Assembly: GCA_964513675.1 (NCBI GenBank)
Contig: CAZEOD010000009.1
Location: forward strand, 8,866 to 72,865
Direction: 5' to 3'
Length of the DNA stretch: 64,000 bases
Source of the DNA: CALFVT01 sp964513675
GTDB lineage: Bacteria; Pseudomonadota; Alphaproteobacteria; Caulobacterales; Maricaulaceae
The position numbers were made by a program, and so were the translations under genes. The stretch's first letter is position 1; every line of letters starts with the position of its first letter. The notes beneath the pieces were generated by a model. That model did no database searches. It had not been told where the DNA came from and was given only the letters and a program-made list of their open reading frames with translations. Of this stretch, positions 54,214 to 63,313 are shown piece by piece.

Positions 54214-55728
54214 TTTCTGATCGAACTCACCAATTTCTGGATAGTCTGCGAGGCGGCGTTCAATATCGCGGAACATCGCAATTTTCGCTTCATCAGAGGT
54301 CGGGCTTTCCACAACAACCACCAAATTCGGTGTATTGGAGCTGGCGCGGACAAGGCCCCATGTGCCGTCTTCTAATATAACACGAACGCCGTTGACTGTG
54401 ACCAATTCGCGGACATGTTGGCCGCAAATTTTCTCGCCTTTGGCCGTGCGGTCTTCATAATCTTTCACAATACGGTCAATGACGCCGTATTTTTCTTCAT
54501 CGGCGCAGTAAGGGCTCATCGTTGGGCTGCCCCATGTTTGCGGCAGGGCACGGCGTAAATCGGCCATGGTTTTATCTGGATTGCGGTCAAGCATTTGCAA
54601 GATTGCAACGGCGGAAACAATCCCGTCATCATAACCGCGCCCGATCGGGCTATTAAAGAAATAATGGCCTGATTTTTCAAAACCAACCAAGGCATTAAGC
54701 TCTTTACTGCGGCGCTTGATATAGCTGTGACCGGTTTTCCAGTAATCTGTTTTCGCGCCATTAGAGATCAGCACAGGGTCGGTCATAAACAGGCCGGTGG
54801 ATTTTACATCGGCAACAAATTGCGCATCGGGGTAAATCTCTGACAAATCACGCGCCAGCATGACGCCGACTTTATCGGCAAAAATTTCTTCACCTTCATT
54901 ATCAACCACCCCGCAGCGGTCGCCGTCGCCGTCAAAGCCAAGGGCGATGTCTGCACCATGTTCCAAAACTGCATCACGCATGGCGTGGAGCATCTTCATA
55001 TCTTCGGGGTTCGGGTTATAAGCGGGGAAATTATGATCGAGGTTGCAATTAATCGGGATCACATCAACGCCGATTTTATGCAGTGCTTCTGGGGCAAATG
55101 CACCCGCTGTACCATTGCCGCAGGCGACAACGGCTTTAATGCGTTTCTTGAGCGATATGCCTTTGCAAAGATCATCAATGTAAAGCTCGCGCACGCCGTC
55201 AACATATTGATAGCCGCCGCCTGTGCGGGCAATGCTTTGCCCGTCAAGTGTGATCTCTTTCAGGCGTGACATTTCATCAGGGCCAAAAGTCAGCGGCGGC
55301 TCTATGCCCATTTTCACGCCTGTCCAGCCATTATTATTATGGCTGGCTGTGACCATAGCGACGCAGGGGCAATCCAGCGCAAATTGGGCAAAATAAGCCA
55401 TAGGCGAGAGCGCAAGGCCAATATCAATCACGTGAACGCCGGCATTCATCAGCCCGAGAATAAGGGCCTGTTTAATAGATAAGGAGTAATGGCGGAAATC
55501 ATGCCCGACCGCGATTTTCGGCTGGATGCCGCGCTCATATATCAAGGTTCCGAGCGCTTCACCGAGGGCCTGTACCCCGTAGAGATTAAGGTCAGGGTCT
55601 TTTTCATGACCGGGAATCCCGAACCACCAGCGCGCATCATATTCGCGAAACCCAGTGGGCTTCACAAGCGCCCGTGTTTCAAATTCGAGCGTGTTAGGCG
55701 TTATCGCCGCTTTAGGCTTAAAGGTCAT
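54208..55728 (-). CDS. Phosphomannomutase/phosphoglucomutase
   Basis: A 506-residue alpha-D-phosphohexomutase that shifts phosphate between C6 and C1 of mannose or glucose. The phosphoserine loop is MVTASHNNNGWTGVK, the metal loop GFDGDGDRCGVVD, the sugar loop is around GFEKSGHYFF, and the phosphate-binding end RASSNTPNLVV. It resembles the AlgC-like dual-activity group. It would feed GalU and any GDP-mannose pathway. Two-gene cluster with kdsD upstream is separated by about 170 bases. Confidence 0.9.
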   Translation of the reverse strand: MTFKPKAAITPNTLEFETRALVKPTGFREYDARWWFGIPGHEKDPDLNLYGVQALGEALGTLIYERGIQPKIAVGHDFRHYSLSIKQALILGLMNAGVHVIDIGLALSPMAYFAQFALDCPCVAMVTASHNNNGWTGVKMGIEPPLTFGPDEMSRLKEITLDGQSIARTGGGYQYVDGVRELYIDDLCKGISLKKRIKAVVACGNGTAGAFAPEALHKIGVDVIPINCNLDHNFPAYNPNPEDMKMLHAMRDAVLEHGADIALGFDGDGDRCGVVDNEGEEIFADKVGVMLARDLSEIYPDAQFVADVKSTGLFMTDPVLISNGAKTDYWKTGHSYIKRRSKELNALVGFEKSGHYFFNSPIGRGYDDGIVSAVAILQMLDRNPDKTMADLRRALPQTWGSPTMSPYCADEEKYGVIDRIVKDYEDRTAKGEKICGQHVRELVTVNGVRVILEDGTWGLVRASSNTPNLVVVVESPTSDEAKIAMFRDIERRLADYPEIGEFDQKI

Positions 55729-55898
55729 GATAGTCTCCTTGAATAGGCTAAGAGGGCTATCGTAAAAGACTTAAGTTTTTATGACGATGACTGTCATTCA
55801 CGCCGCGTTATTGTGATGGCTTAACGCGCATAAGCTCTGCGCAGTTCGGGATAGCAAGAGGGGCGAATGGTAACATAAACAATATAAAAATATGGCGT

Positions 55899-56861
55899 TT
55901 ATGTTAGCCCGGCTTTTAAAAAATCATGCATATGGACAATCCCAATAGGGGCCTCGCCCTCAGTGACGAAAAGCTGCATGATTTGAACCTTGCCGTCGGT
56001 CATACGCCGCAATGCCGCTGCGGCGGTTTCATCAGCCGTGGTTGTTTTGGGCTGAGGGGTCATGATATCGCTGACGGATTTACGGGCGATATTACAATCG
56101 CCTGTCAGATGACGCCTTATGTCACCATCGGTAATGATACCGATTAAGCGTTTATCTTTGCAAATACCAACGCAGCCAAATCCCTTTTCGCTCATGGTTT
56201 TTACCGCATTTGCGACTGAGTCGGTGTGGTCGATTAAAGGCAGATCATCGCCGCTATGCATAATATCGCCAATGCTGAGCAAAGAGGCACCCAGCTTTCC
56301 GCCGGGGTGGAAGGTTTTAAAATCATTAGCGGTAAAGCCTTTAGCGCCGAGCAGCGCAATCGCTAAGCCGTCGCCCAGCGCCATTTGCAGCGTAGTTGAT
56401 GTTGTCGGGGCGCGGGTTTCCGCGCAGGCTTCGGGGGCGTTAGGCAGTATCAAAGCATGATGGGCGGCTTTGGCTAATGTACTTTGGGCATCAGCGGTTA
56501 TGGCAATTAGCGGAATATCAAATCTTTGGCTGAAAGCGATCATATCGCCCAGCTCCTTTGTTTCGCCAGAGCGCGACAAGGCAATGATCGCATCCTCTTG
56601 TGTTATCATGCCCATATCGCCGTGGCTCGCCTCAGTCGGGTGGATATAGCTAGCAGGCGTGCCGGTTGAGGCGAGCGTTGCTGCAATTTTGCGGGCGACA
56701 TGGCCGCTTTTACCGACGCCCGTTAGAACGACACGGCCCGAGAGTGTGGTGAGGCGCTCAACAGCTTTTTCGAACTCGCCTGACAAAGAGTTGGCTAAAT
56801 CTTCAAGGCCGCGGATTTCGGTTTGAATAACCTGCCGAGCAATATCTATAGCGCTTGCCAT
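55899..56861 (-). CDS. kdsD: Arabinose-5-phosphate isomerase (KdsD/KpsF type)
   Basis: A 320-residue enzyme that converts ribulose-5-phosphate to arabinose-5-phosphate, the first step to Kdo of lipopolysaccharide. An N-terminal SIS domain (GVGKSGHVARKIAATLASTG, HPTEASHGDMG, ALSRSGETKEL) is followed by two CBS domains (from about residue 205). The GT2 gene at 56863 ends one base before its start, so the two are cotranscribed. Confidence 0.93.
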   Translation of the reverse strand: MASAIDIARQVIQTEIRGLEDLANSLSGEFEKAVERLTTLSGRVVLTGVGKSGHVARKIAATLASTGTPASYIHPTEASHGDMGMITQEDAIIALSRSGETKELGDMIAFSQRFDIPLIAITADAQSTLAKAAHHALILPNAPEACAETRAPTTSTTLQMALGDGLAIALLGAKGFTANDFKTFHPGGKLGASLLSIGDIMHSGDDLPLIDHTDSVANAVKTMSEKGFGCVGICKDKRLIGIITDGDIRRHLTGDCNIARKSVSDIMTPQPKTTTADETAAAALRRMTDGKVQIMQLFVTEGEAPIGIVHMHDFLKAGLT

Positions 56862-56862
56862 A

Positions 56863-57873
56863 TCAGCTCTTTATCTGAGGGATGATTTTAACATTGGGAA
56901 GGCTGCGGCTGCGGACCGCGTTTGGGGCCCAGGCAAAGCTTTTAAGGAGCGTCCAAAGTGAGATCGTCCGAAGCGGCTGTATGGTTTTGCGGGCTTTCAG
57001 CGCTCCGCCTAGCCCGCGATAACCGTCCCACATCCCGCGCAAGGTCGGTTTGAACCGTCTGGCACGCACGGATGACCAGCAGAAAAGAAACAGCGTCAGG
57101 GCAATATGAAACGGCGTTAAAAGGATTAATAAAACCAAGGGCATATTCTTAAAAAACGTCCAAATACGGTTTCGCGTTCCGTGGTAAACAGCAAAGGGTG
57201 AGGCGCGTCCTGAAATGCCAGAGCTAACATGATCGACGATGGCATCGGCCGCTTGAACACAGCGCCCGCCAATTAAACGTATTCTAAAGGCGAGGTCAAC
57301 ATCTTCATGATAGCAGAAAAAGCTCTCGTCAAACCCGCCAAGCTGGGTGAAGATATCCGCGCGGTAAAGCGCCGCTGCGCCGCAGGGGCCAAAGGCTTCA
57401 TAATCTTCTATGATCTCGTCATGGGGGTGTCCAAATTTGGCGCGCCACGCAAGGCCGCTGAAATGGTAGAAATCTCCTGCGCCGTCTAAAATGCCCGGCT
57501 CCAAGGCCATGCGCTGTAAGGATCCCACCATATGTGTATTAGGTAGGCGCGTGGTCGCCTCAAGCATTTTTTCGAGCCAATCCGGCATAGCAAATGCATC
57601 TGGATTTAGCATAGCATACCACTGACCTTTGGCTTCGCGGGCCGCGTGATTATTGCCGCCGGAGAATCCAATATTATGATTAAGCTGTAAAACGCGAAAC
57701 CGCTCATCGGGTAAGCTTAAGGCGTCAATCGAGCCATCATGAGAGGCATTATCTATGATAAGGCACTCAAAATCGGTGATCGTTTGCGCTGCTACGCTAT
57801 CGACACAGCGCTGAAGCCATTCACCGGCATTATAATTGACGATGATAACAGATATGTAGGGGATATTGGAAAT
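56863..57873 (-). CDS. GT2 family glycosyltransferase with a non-standard start
   Basis: The first in-frame ATG (57612) would delete the whole donor-binding half. Upstream in the same frame the coding continues unbroken through SVIIVNYNAGEWLQRCVDS, LIIDNASHDGSID and FSGGNNHAAREAKG (family 2 motifs) to a stop at 57892-57894. No ATG, GTG or TTG lies between that stop and SVIIVNYN; an ATT at 57873 has AAAGG seven bases upstream and is the best candidate, giving 336 residues. Two membrane-like spans occur late (MPLVLLILLTPFHIALTLFL). The enzyme resembles rhamnosyltransferases (FGPCGAAALYRAD; HEDVDLAFRIRLIG). It is followed by kdsD. Confidence 0.75.
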   Translation of the reverse strand: MSNIPYISVIIVNYNAGEWLQRCVDSVAAQTITDFECLIIDNASHDGSIDALSLPDERFRVLQLNHNIGFSGGNNHAAREAKGQWYAMLNPDAFAMPDWLEKMLEATTRLPNTHMVGSLQRMALEPGILDGAGDFYHFSGLAWRAKFGHPHDEIIEDYEAFGPCGAAALYRADIFTQLGGFDESFFCYHEDVDLAFRIRLIGGRCVQAADAIVDHVSSGISGRASPFAVYHGTRNRIWTFFKNMPLVLLILLTPFHIALTLFLFCWSSVRARRFKPTLRGMWDGYRGLGGALKARKTIQPLRTISLWTLLKSFAWAPNAVRSRSLPNVKIIPQIKS

Positions 57874-58245
57874 AAGGACGCCTTTATATGGTTAAACGTC
57901 CTTTAGGCCCTTTTTTTATAAAATTCAATCATAGGCTATGATTTCAAATTCTATGCCGTCATCATTCTGAAGATAAAAACAATTTTGTGCGGTTTGTTAT
58001 CGAGGGCTAGGCCCGTAAGGCTAAGCTCTTGCGGCTTGCGCCCGTCCTAAATGGCAGGCGTTTGGTTAGCGCTGGGTAATTATATAAAAAAATTCTTATA
58101 TCTTTATTGACTTGTGTGTTGGAGGCGGTTAGAGGCAGGCTGAAGAGGTGGATGTGGGCCGTTTTGATAAAGGGCGTGCATAAAACCTTCATATATTTAA
58201 GCCTGTGAGGCGCAACCGCCCACATTACCTGATAAGGATATGCTC
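57874..58245 (+). promoter_or_regulatory. Long spacer and leader of ahcY with alternative pairing
   Basis: About 370 bases without a supported gene between the GT2 start and ahcY. Near ahcY, GGCGGTT (58124-58130) can pair with AACCGCC (58214-58220), and ATGTGGG (58152-58158) with CCCACAT (58219-58225); the right arms overlap so the two stems exclude each other. A SAH riboswitch consensus was not recognised. AAGGA-like sequence precedes ATG 58246. Confidence 0.35.
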
Positions 58246-59655
58246 ATGAGCGCGCATGATTACGTTGTAAAAGACATTGCTCTGGCCGATTTTGGCCGCA
58301 AAGAACTCGACATTGCAGAAACTGAAATGCCGGGCCTTATGTCCCTGCGTGAAGAATTTGGCGAAACAAAGCCGCTGACGGGCGCGCGTGTTGTTGGTTC
58401 GCTTCATATGACGATCCAAACGGCTGTTTTGATTGAAACGCTAACGGCTCTGGGCGCGGATGTGCGCTGGGCGTCTTGTAATATTTATTCAACGCAAGAT
58501 CATGCGGCGGCGGCGATTGCAGCGGCGGGCGTGCCGGTTTTTGCGATTAAAGGCCAAACACTCACAGAACATTGGGATTATCTGGATAAGTCTTTCCTTT
58601 TCCCAGAAGGCCCAAATATCATCCTTGATGACGGCGGCGATGCCACGCTTTATATTCTACTCGGTGCGCGCGTTGAAAACGGCGAGCCAGAATTAATCGA
58701 AGGCGAACCAGGATCAGAAGAAGAAGAAGCGATTTTCGCGCAAATTAAAAAGCGTATGGCGGCGAGCCCCGGATGGTTTACAAAAATGCGCGACCAGATT
58801 GTTGGCGTGTCCGAAGAAACAACAACAGGTGTTCACCGTCTTTATGAATTGGTTGAAAAAGGACAGCTTCCTTTCCCTGCGATCAATGTTAACGACTCGG
58901 TCACAAAGTCTAAATTTGATAATAAATATGGTTGTAAAGAGAGCCTCGTTGACGGCATCCGCCGCGCTACTGACACGATGATGGCGGGTAAAACGGCTGT
59001 TGTTCTTGGGTATGGTGATGTTGGTAAAGGCTCTGCGGCCTCGCTTCGCGGTGCGGGCGCGCGGGTTAAAGTCACAGAGGTTGATCCGATTTGCGCGCTT
59101 CAAGCTGCCATGGACGGCTTTGAAGTGACAACACTTGAAGACACCGTCGAAGATGCAGATATCTTTGTCACAACAACGGGCAATAAAGATGTCATCCGCA
59201 TTGAACATATGCGGGCGATGAAAGATATGGCCATTGTTGGGAATATCGGTCACTTTGATAATGAAATCCAAGTTGCGGCCCTGCAAAACTTACAGTGGAC
59301 GAATATTAAAGACCAAGTCGATATGATTACCTTCCCGAAGGGCAACCGTATGATCTTGCTCTCTCAGGGCCGTCTTTTGAACCTTGGTAATGCAACGGGT
59401 CATCCGTCTTTCGTGATGTCAGCCTCTTTCACCAACCAAGTTCTAGCGCAAATGGAGCTTTGGGAAGACAGCAAAGCGTCTGCGCGTAAATATGAAAATA
59501 AAGTCTATATGCTACCGAAGCATTTGGACGAGAAAGTCGCGCGTCTTCATCTTGAAAAAATCGGTGTGAAGCTGACAGAGATGACGCCAGAGCAAGCTGA
59601 TTATATCGGTGTATCTCAAGAGGGCCCGTATAAGCCTGAGCATTACCGCTACTAA
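58246..59655 (+). CDS. ahcY: Adenosylhomocysteinase
   Basis: A 469-residue enzyme that splits S-adenosylhomocysteine to adenosine and homocysteine, using bound NAD. Family marks: LTGARVVGSLHMTIQTAVL, WASCNIYSTQDHAAAAI, the NAD site VLGYGDVGKGSAASLRG, GNIGHFDNEIQ, and the C-terminal KPEHYRY. ATG 58246 is preferred since AAGG lies eight bases upstream, against two for ATG 58240. metK follows 129 bases downstream on the same strand, joining two steps of the methyl cycle. Confidence 0.97.
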   Translation: MSAHDYVVKDIALADFGRKELDIAETEMPGLMSLREEFGETKPLTGARVVGSLHMTIQTAVLIETLTALGADVRWASCNIYSTQDHAAAAIAAAGVPVFAIKGQTLTEHWDYLDKSFLFPEGPNIILDDGGDATLYILLGARVENGEPELIEGEPGSEEEEAIFAQIKKRMAASPGWFTKMRDQIVGVSEETTTGVHRLYELVEKGQLPFPAINVNDSVTKSKFDNKYGCKESLVDGIRRATDTMMAGKTAVVLGYGDVGKGSAASLRGAGARVKVTEVDPICALQAAMDGFEVTTLEDTVEDADIFVTTTGNKDVIRIEHMRAMKDMAIVGNIGHFDNEIQVAALQNLQWTNIKDQVDMITFPKGNRMILLSQGRLLNLGNATGHPSFVMSASFTNQVLAQMELWEDSKASARKYENKVYMLPKHLDEKVARLHLEKIGVKLTEMTPEQADYIGVSQEGPYKPEHYRY

Positions 59656-59741
59656 TTTCACGCGATTAATAAAATTTTGGCGGTGCGATGGTTGCGCCGT
59701 CATTTTAACCTAAGCCTCTACATAATAATAAAAAGCCCAAC

Positions 59742-59753
59742 TCACTTAAGTGA
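59742..59753. promoter_or_regulatory. Perfect 12-bp palindrome upstream of metK
   Basis: TCACTTAAGTGA lies 31 bases before the metK start codon, inside the ahcY-metK spacer. It is fully self-complementary. This would suit an operator for a dimeric repressor, but no regulator gene is adjacent. Confidence 0.5.
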
Positions 59754-59784
59754 AAAAGAGCCTTAAAACTTCAAGGAGTGCATG

Positions 59785-60975
59785 ATGGCACGTCAAACTT
59801 ATTATTTTACTTCCGAATCTGTGTCCGAAGGTCATCCGGATAAAGTCTCCGACCGTATTTCGGATGAAATTGTTGACCTTTATTTTCGTAAATCTATCGC
59901 TGCGGGTATGTCGCCGTGGGATGTCCGCGTTGCGGCTGAAACTTTAACAACAACGAATAAAGTTGTTATTGCCGGCGAAACGCGCGGCAAGGATGTCTCT
60001 AAAGAAGAAATCGAAGCCGTGGCCCGCGCTGCGATTAAAGATATTGGCTATGAGCAATCTGGTTTTCACCATGCCAATGCCGATGTTGATGTTCTGCTTC
60101 ATGCGCAATCTGTTGATATTGCCGCCGGTGTTGATGAAGGCACAGGGCTGCATACCGAAGAAGGCGCAGGCGACCAAGGCATTATGTTTGGTTATGCTTG
60201 CCGCGATACGCCGGATTTGATGCCGGCTCCGATTTATTACTCACATAAAATTCTGGAACGCCTTGCTGAAGTTCGCAAAAACGGCACAGAAACGGGTTTG
60301 GAGCCAGACGCGAAATCTCAAGTTTCTGTTCGCTATGAAAAGGGCGTCCCTGTCGGAGCCTCTGCAATCGTGTTGTCAACGCAGCATAAAGACGGGCTCA
60401 GCTCGGCGGATATTTCTGATATTGTTAAACCATATATCGAAGAGATTCTGCCAGAAGGCTGGATCACAGACGAGACTGTTTTTCATATCAACCCAACGGG
60501 TAAATTCGTCATTGGCGGCCCTGATGGGGATGCGGGCCTAACGGGCCGGAAAATTATTGTCGATACTTATGGCGGCATGGCCCCGCATGGCGGCGGCGCG
60601 TTCTCGGGTAAAGATCCGACAAAAGTTGACCGCTCTGCGGCTTACGCCTCGCGTTACCTTGCGAAAAACATTGTGGCCTCTGGTCTTGTTGACTGGGCGA
60701 ATATTCAGCTCTCCTATGCTATTGGCGTTGCCGAGCCGACATCTATTTATGTTGAACTGGACGATAAACATGCGGCGCTTGCGGAGAAGCTAGAGACAAT
60801 CTTGCCAAGCCTGATGAGCTTAACGCCGCGCGGTATTCGCACGCATTTGGATTTAAATAAACCCATCTACGCCCGCACAGCGGCCTATGGCCATTTTGGC
60901 CGTACGCCCGATGCAGATGGCGGCTTTTCATGGGAAGGCCTCGGCCTTGTTGAGGCGCTTAAAAAAGCAGTTTAA
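59785..60975 (+). CDS. metK: S-adenosylmethionine synthetase
   Basis: A 396-residue enzyme making S-adenosylmethionine from methionine and ATP. Signatures: SESVSEGHPDKVSDRISDEI near the N-terminus, GAGDQGIMFGYA, and GGGAFSGKDPTKVDRSAAY. ATG 59785 has AAGGAG six bases upstream; the adjoining ATG 59782 is closer and less likely. A terminator follows. Confidence 0.97.
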   Translation: MARQTYYFTSESVSEGHPDKVSDRISDEIVDLYFRKSIAAGMSPWDVRVAAETLTTTNKVVIAGETRGKDVSKEEIEAVARAAIKDIGYEQSGFHHANADVDVLLHAQSVDIAAGVDEGTGLHTEEGAGDQGIMFGYACRDTPDLMPAPIYYSHKILERLAEVRKNGTETGLEPDAKSQVSVRYEKGVPVGASAIVLSTQHKDGLSSADISDIVKPYIEEILPEGWITDETVFHINPTGKFVIGGPDGDAGLTGRKIIVDTYGGMAPHGGGAFSGKDPTKVDRSAAYASRYLAKNIVASGLVDWANIQLSYAIGVAEPTSIYVELDDKHAALAEKLETILPSLMSLTPRGIRTHLDLNKPIYARTAAYGHFGRTPDADGGFSWEGLGLVEALKKAV

Positions 60976-61004
60976 TCTTTAACTCACTTAATTAATTATC
61001 CAAA

Positions 61005-61035
61005 GCGGCTCTCATTATGAGGGCCGTTTTTATAG
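61005..61035 (+). terminator. Intrinsic terminator after metK
   Basis: CGGCTCTC (61006-61013) pairs with GAGGGCCG (61019-61026 region, one G-U) around ATTAT, followed by TTTTTATAG. It overlaps the 3' end of the convergent DUF3137 gene. Confidence 0.8.
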
Positions 61036-61896
61036 ACGGGGTGATAACAATAATCGCCAGAAGCCGCTGACAAGTTGATGATGCGGGGTGAGGTGCTGAC
61101 AGGCTTTGCGTTCTGGCCAGACATCTACGACTTGCTGCATCAGGGTTTTAATGCGCTCCGCTTCGCTGCGGTAATAGGCGAGGCGATCATCACCGTTCAT
61201 CCGACGATTATAAAGATCACGGCTATTGAGGAAGTTTTGGATATCCTCAAGGATGAGTAAGATTTCGCCGGTCTCGATTTGCACCATGGCCGCCATATGG
61301 TCGATGCCGTCATGCGGCGTTTCCAACGGGCGGATCAGGTAATTATCAAGATGTAAAATAATATATATCGCCCCGCCCATAAAGACGCATTGAACGGCGC
61401 GCCCTGTTAATACGTCTCTGAAATTCAAAAGCCGCTGAATAAGGTCTGGCGTAATAAGATAATGCGCCTCGACAGGGTCATCGCCGTAAACTTCAAAATG
61501 TCGTTCAAAATCGCTTTGTAAAAATCCGACGCGCTTTAGCGCCCCGACAGACGGCGGGTTTAAATGTCCGGCGTCAAAACGGATAACCGTGCGGCCTAGA
61601 AATTTTTTATCAATATTGAGTTTTAAAATAACGCCTTGAAAACCGCGCTGCGGCGTGGGCTCTTGCCCGTTTTCTAGCGGCGGGTTAACCGCTTCAATTT
61701 CGGCAAATTCAAAATCATGCCCACCAAAGGCCCGTCCGTGAACAAAGCGCCGTGTCTTATATCGGCCTGATGGGCTATAAAGCAGTCCATAATCTTCAAA
61801 GGGGTCAAGCCAGCTACGGCTCGGCATGCCGGCATAATACCACCATCCCAGCATGTCATAAATCTTGGCGCGAAAGTGAGTCCAGTCTATCTCCAT
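61030..61896 (-). CDS. DUF3137 family protein
   Basis: A 288-residue protein of the DUF3137 family, seen in many alphaproteobacteria. The core QGVILKLNIDKKFLGRTVIRFD is followed by RVGFLQSDFERHFEVYGDDPVEAHYLITP and FMGGAIYIILHLDN, the family pattern. No clear membrane span is present in the N-terminal part, unlike many members, so this may be a shorter soluble type. Function unknown. Convergent with metK. Confidence 0.75.
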   Translation of the reverse strand: MEIDWTHFRAKIYDMLGWWYYAGMPSRSWLDPFEDYGLLYSPSGRYKTRRFVHGRAFGGHDFEFAEIEAVNPPLENGQEPTPQRGFQGVILKLNIDKKFLGRTVIRFDAGHLNPPSVGALKRVGFLQSDFERHFEVYGDDPVEAHYLITPDLIQRLLNFRDVLTGRAVQCVFMGGAIYIILHLDNYLIRPLETPHDGIDHMAAMVQIETGEILLILEDIQNFLNSRDLYNRRMNGDDRLAYYRSEAERIKTLMQQVVDVWPERKACQHLTPHHQLVSGFWRLLLSPRL

Positions 61897-61962
61897 GGCC
61901 TCTTATTATATGAAAGGGCTTAAGATTTAGTCAGCCTTATAGCGGCATGCGGTGAGGGCAGT

Positions 61963-62592
61963 CTATTCAGGAATAATCTGCCCGCGCTCATCTGTTAGAT
62001 TAAAACTCATCATAGTTTCAACGCCGCTGCGGGCAACAGGGCTGCCGTTTCTGATCTTGGGTCTATATTTCCATTTGGCGACGGCTTTTTGTGTTGGCCG
62101 TTCAAACATAGGGCTGGAACAGGATAGCATTTGAATATTATAGGTCGTGCCCTCTGGGGTCACATCAAAGCGAAGTTTGCAATGGCCCGAGCGTTCGGCG
62201 CGCGGCGGCATATTAGCGGCGACGCGGATAATTGGCGCGGCATCGCGGTCACTTTCTTGAATCTCAAATTTGGAAAATATGATTTTTTCGGGGTTAAAAT
62301 CATGAAGGCCCCCGTCTGGCGTGACAATCGGTTCATCGGGTTGTGCGGCTTGGGTGCGCTCTATGATCGGCGGCGGCGGCGGGGTTTCGATTGTTTTAAG
62401 CTCAGCGACTTTTGTGACCCGCGCGTCAGGAATAATATCTTCGGCGACGGGGTTAATCTCAAATTTCGCGGCGGCTAGTTTCGTCTGCGGCGCAAACTCG
62501 CCCGTTATAAGCGCCTTCATGCCGATGAATAATCCGGCCGTTGCTAGGGCCGCGAGGGGCATTGTAACTGTAAAGCGTAATCCTGTTTGCAT
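61963..62592 (-). CDS. TonB-like energy transducer
   Basis: A 209-residue protein with an N-terminal membrane span (about residues 6-30), a proline-rich stretch (ETPPPPPIIERTQ, residues 70-82), and a C-terminal TonB domain (about 130-205) with GHCKLRFDVTPEGTTYNIQ and KWKYRPKIRNGSPVA. TonB proteins pass energy from ExbB-ExbD to outer-membrane transporters. exbB, exbD and a receptor are not nearby, so this may be an extra or a non-canonical transducer. Confidence 0.82.
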   Translation of the reverse strand: MQTGLRFTVTMPLAALATAGLFIGMKALITGEFAPQTKLAAAKFEINPVAEDIIPDARVTKVAELKTIETPPPPPIIERTQAAQPDEPIVTPDGGLHDFNPEKIIFSKFEIQESDRDAAPIIRVAANMPPRAERSGHCKLRFDVTPEGTTYNIQMLSCSSPMFERPTQKAVAKWKYRPKIRNGSPVARSGVETMMSFNLTDERGQIIPE

Positions 62593-62733
62593 TGATGTCT
62601 CCCTTTATATGCCGCGCTATTAAGGGGGCATGTTGCGGGCAATACAAATTAAGGGATGGACAGAAACAGCTTTCTTACAGGAGTTTCACGGCGCAGAAAC
62701 GCGCCCGTCATGATATGGCCATGTTGACAGGCG

Positions 62734-63219
62734 TTAACCTGCCGATGACGTGCCTTTTTTCTCTAGCGATTCTTCCATAACGGTTTCAAGCTCGCCGTTA
62801 ACGCTTTCTAGAGCGTCTAAAATACCGCCGAGGCCGTCTTCATCAGAGAGTGAGCGGAGCATAATAGCAAGGCCTGCATTGATATCTGGAAGGCCATTCT
62901 CGCGCGGTTCCAATGCGCCGGATTGTTCAAATTTCTCTTTCATATGCGCGGCGCTATCTGCAATTTGGCTGCGGATTTTTTCATCCTTCGCAATTTCAAT
63001 TAGGCCGTCCATCAAATGATTAAAGTCGGGAAGTTCGTCGATAATGGCGTCAATGTCTTTTGCGCTTGGAAGGCTATCTTTCAGATTAAGGCCATCTGAG
63101 CCAGATGTTTTGGACAAGACTTGCTCCAGAGTTTTGGCGGCTTTGTCTTGTGGGCCAGCTTGCGCGCTGATAGGCGCGGCAAAAAGAGCAAGCGGGAGTA
63201 GCAGCGCGATATAACGCAT
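62734..63219 (-). CDS. Periplasmic helical protein, unknown function
   Basis: A 161-residue protein with a clear signal peptide (residues 1-21, YIALLLPLALFAAPISAQAG) and a mature part that is acidic and helical (KDIDAIIDELPDFNHLMDG). No family recognised. It is divergent from rimM by about 95 bases and has AGGAGG before its ATG. Confidence 0.65.
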   Translation of the reverse strand: MRYIALLLPLALFAAPISAQAGPQDKAAKTLEQVLSKTSGSDGLNLKDSLPSAKDIDAIIDELPDFNHLMDGLIEIAKDEKIRSQIADSAAHMKEKFEQSGALEPRENGLPDINAGLAIMLRSLSDEDGLGGILDALESVNGELETVMEESLEKKGTSSAG

Positions 63220-63313
63220 GTGTGGCCTCCTTTAAAAGGGCAGTGACTTTAGTGTGCGCCTTGTTTATCACGCCCTAGATGAACCTAGGCCGAATAGAAA
63301 TGGCGCTGAATAT

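Noticed and set aside
57307..57612. Start of the GT2 gene at ATG 57612 (249 residues)
   Set aside because: It would remove the donor-binding half; the frame codes for a normal GT2 N-terminus upstream.
58714..59286. 190-residue frame opposite ahcY
   Set aside because: It is an antisense shadow of a strongly conserved gene with no ribosome-binding site and no recognisable domains.
59656..59784. Possible SAM-type riboswitch before metK
   Set aside because: The spacer does not show a SAM-II or SAM/SAH consensus that I can recognise; only a palindrome stands out.
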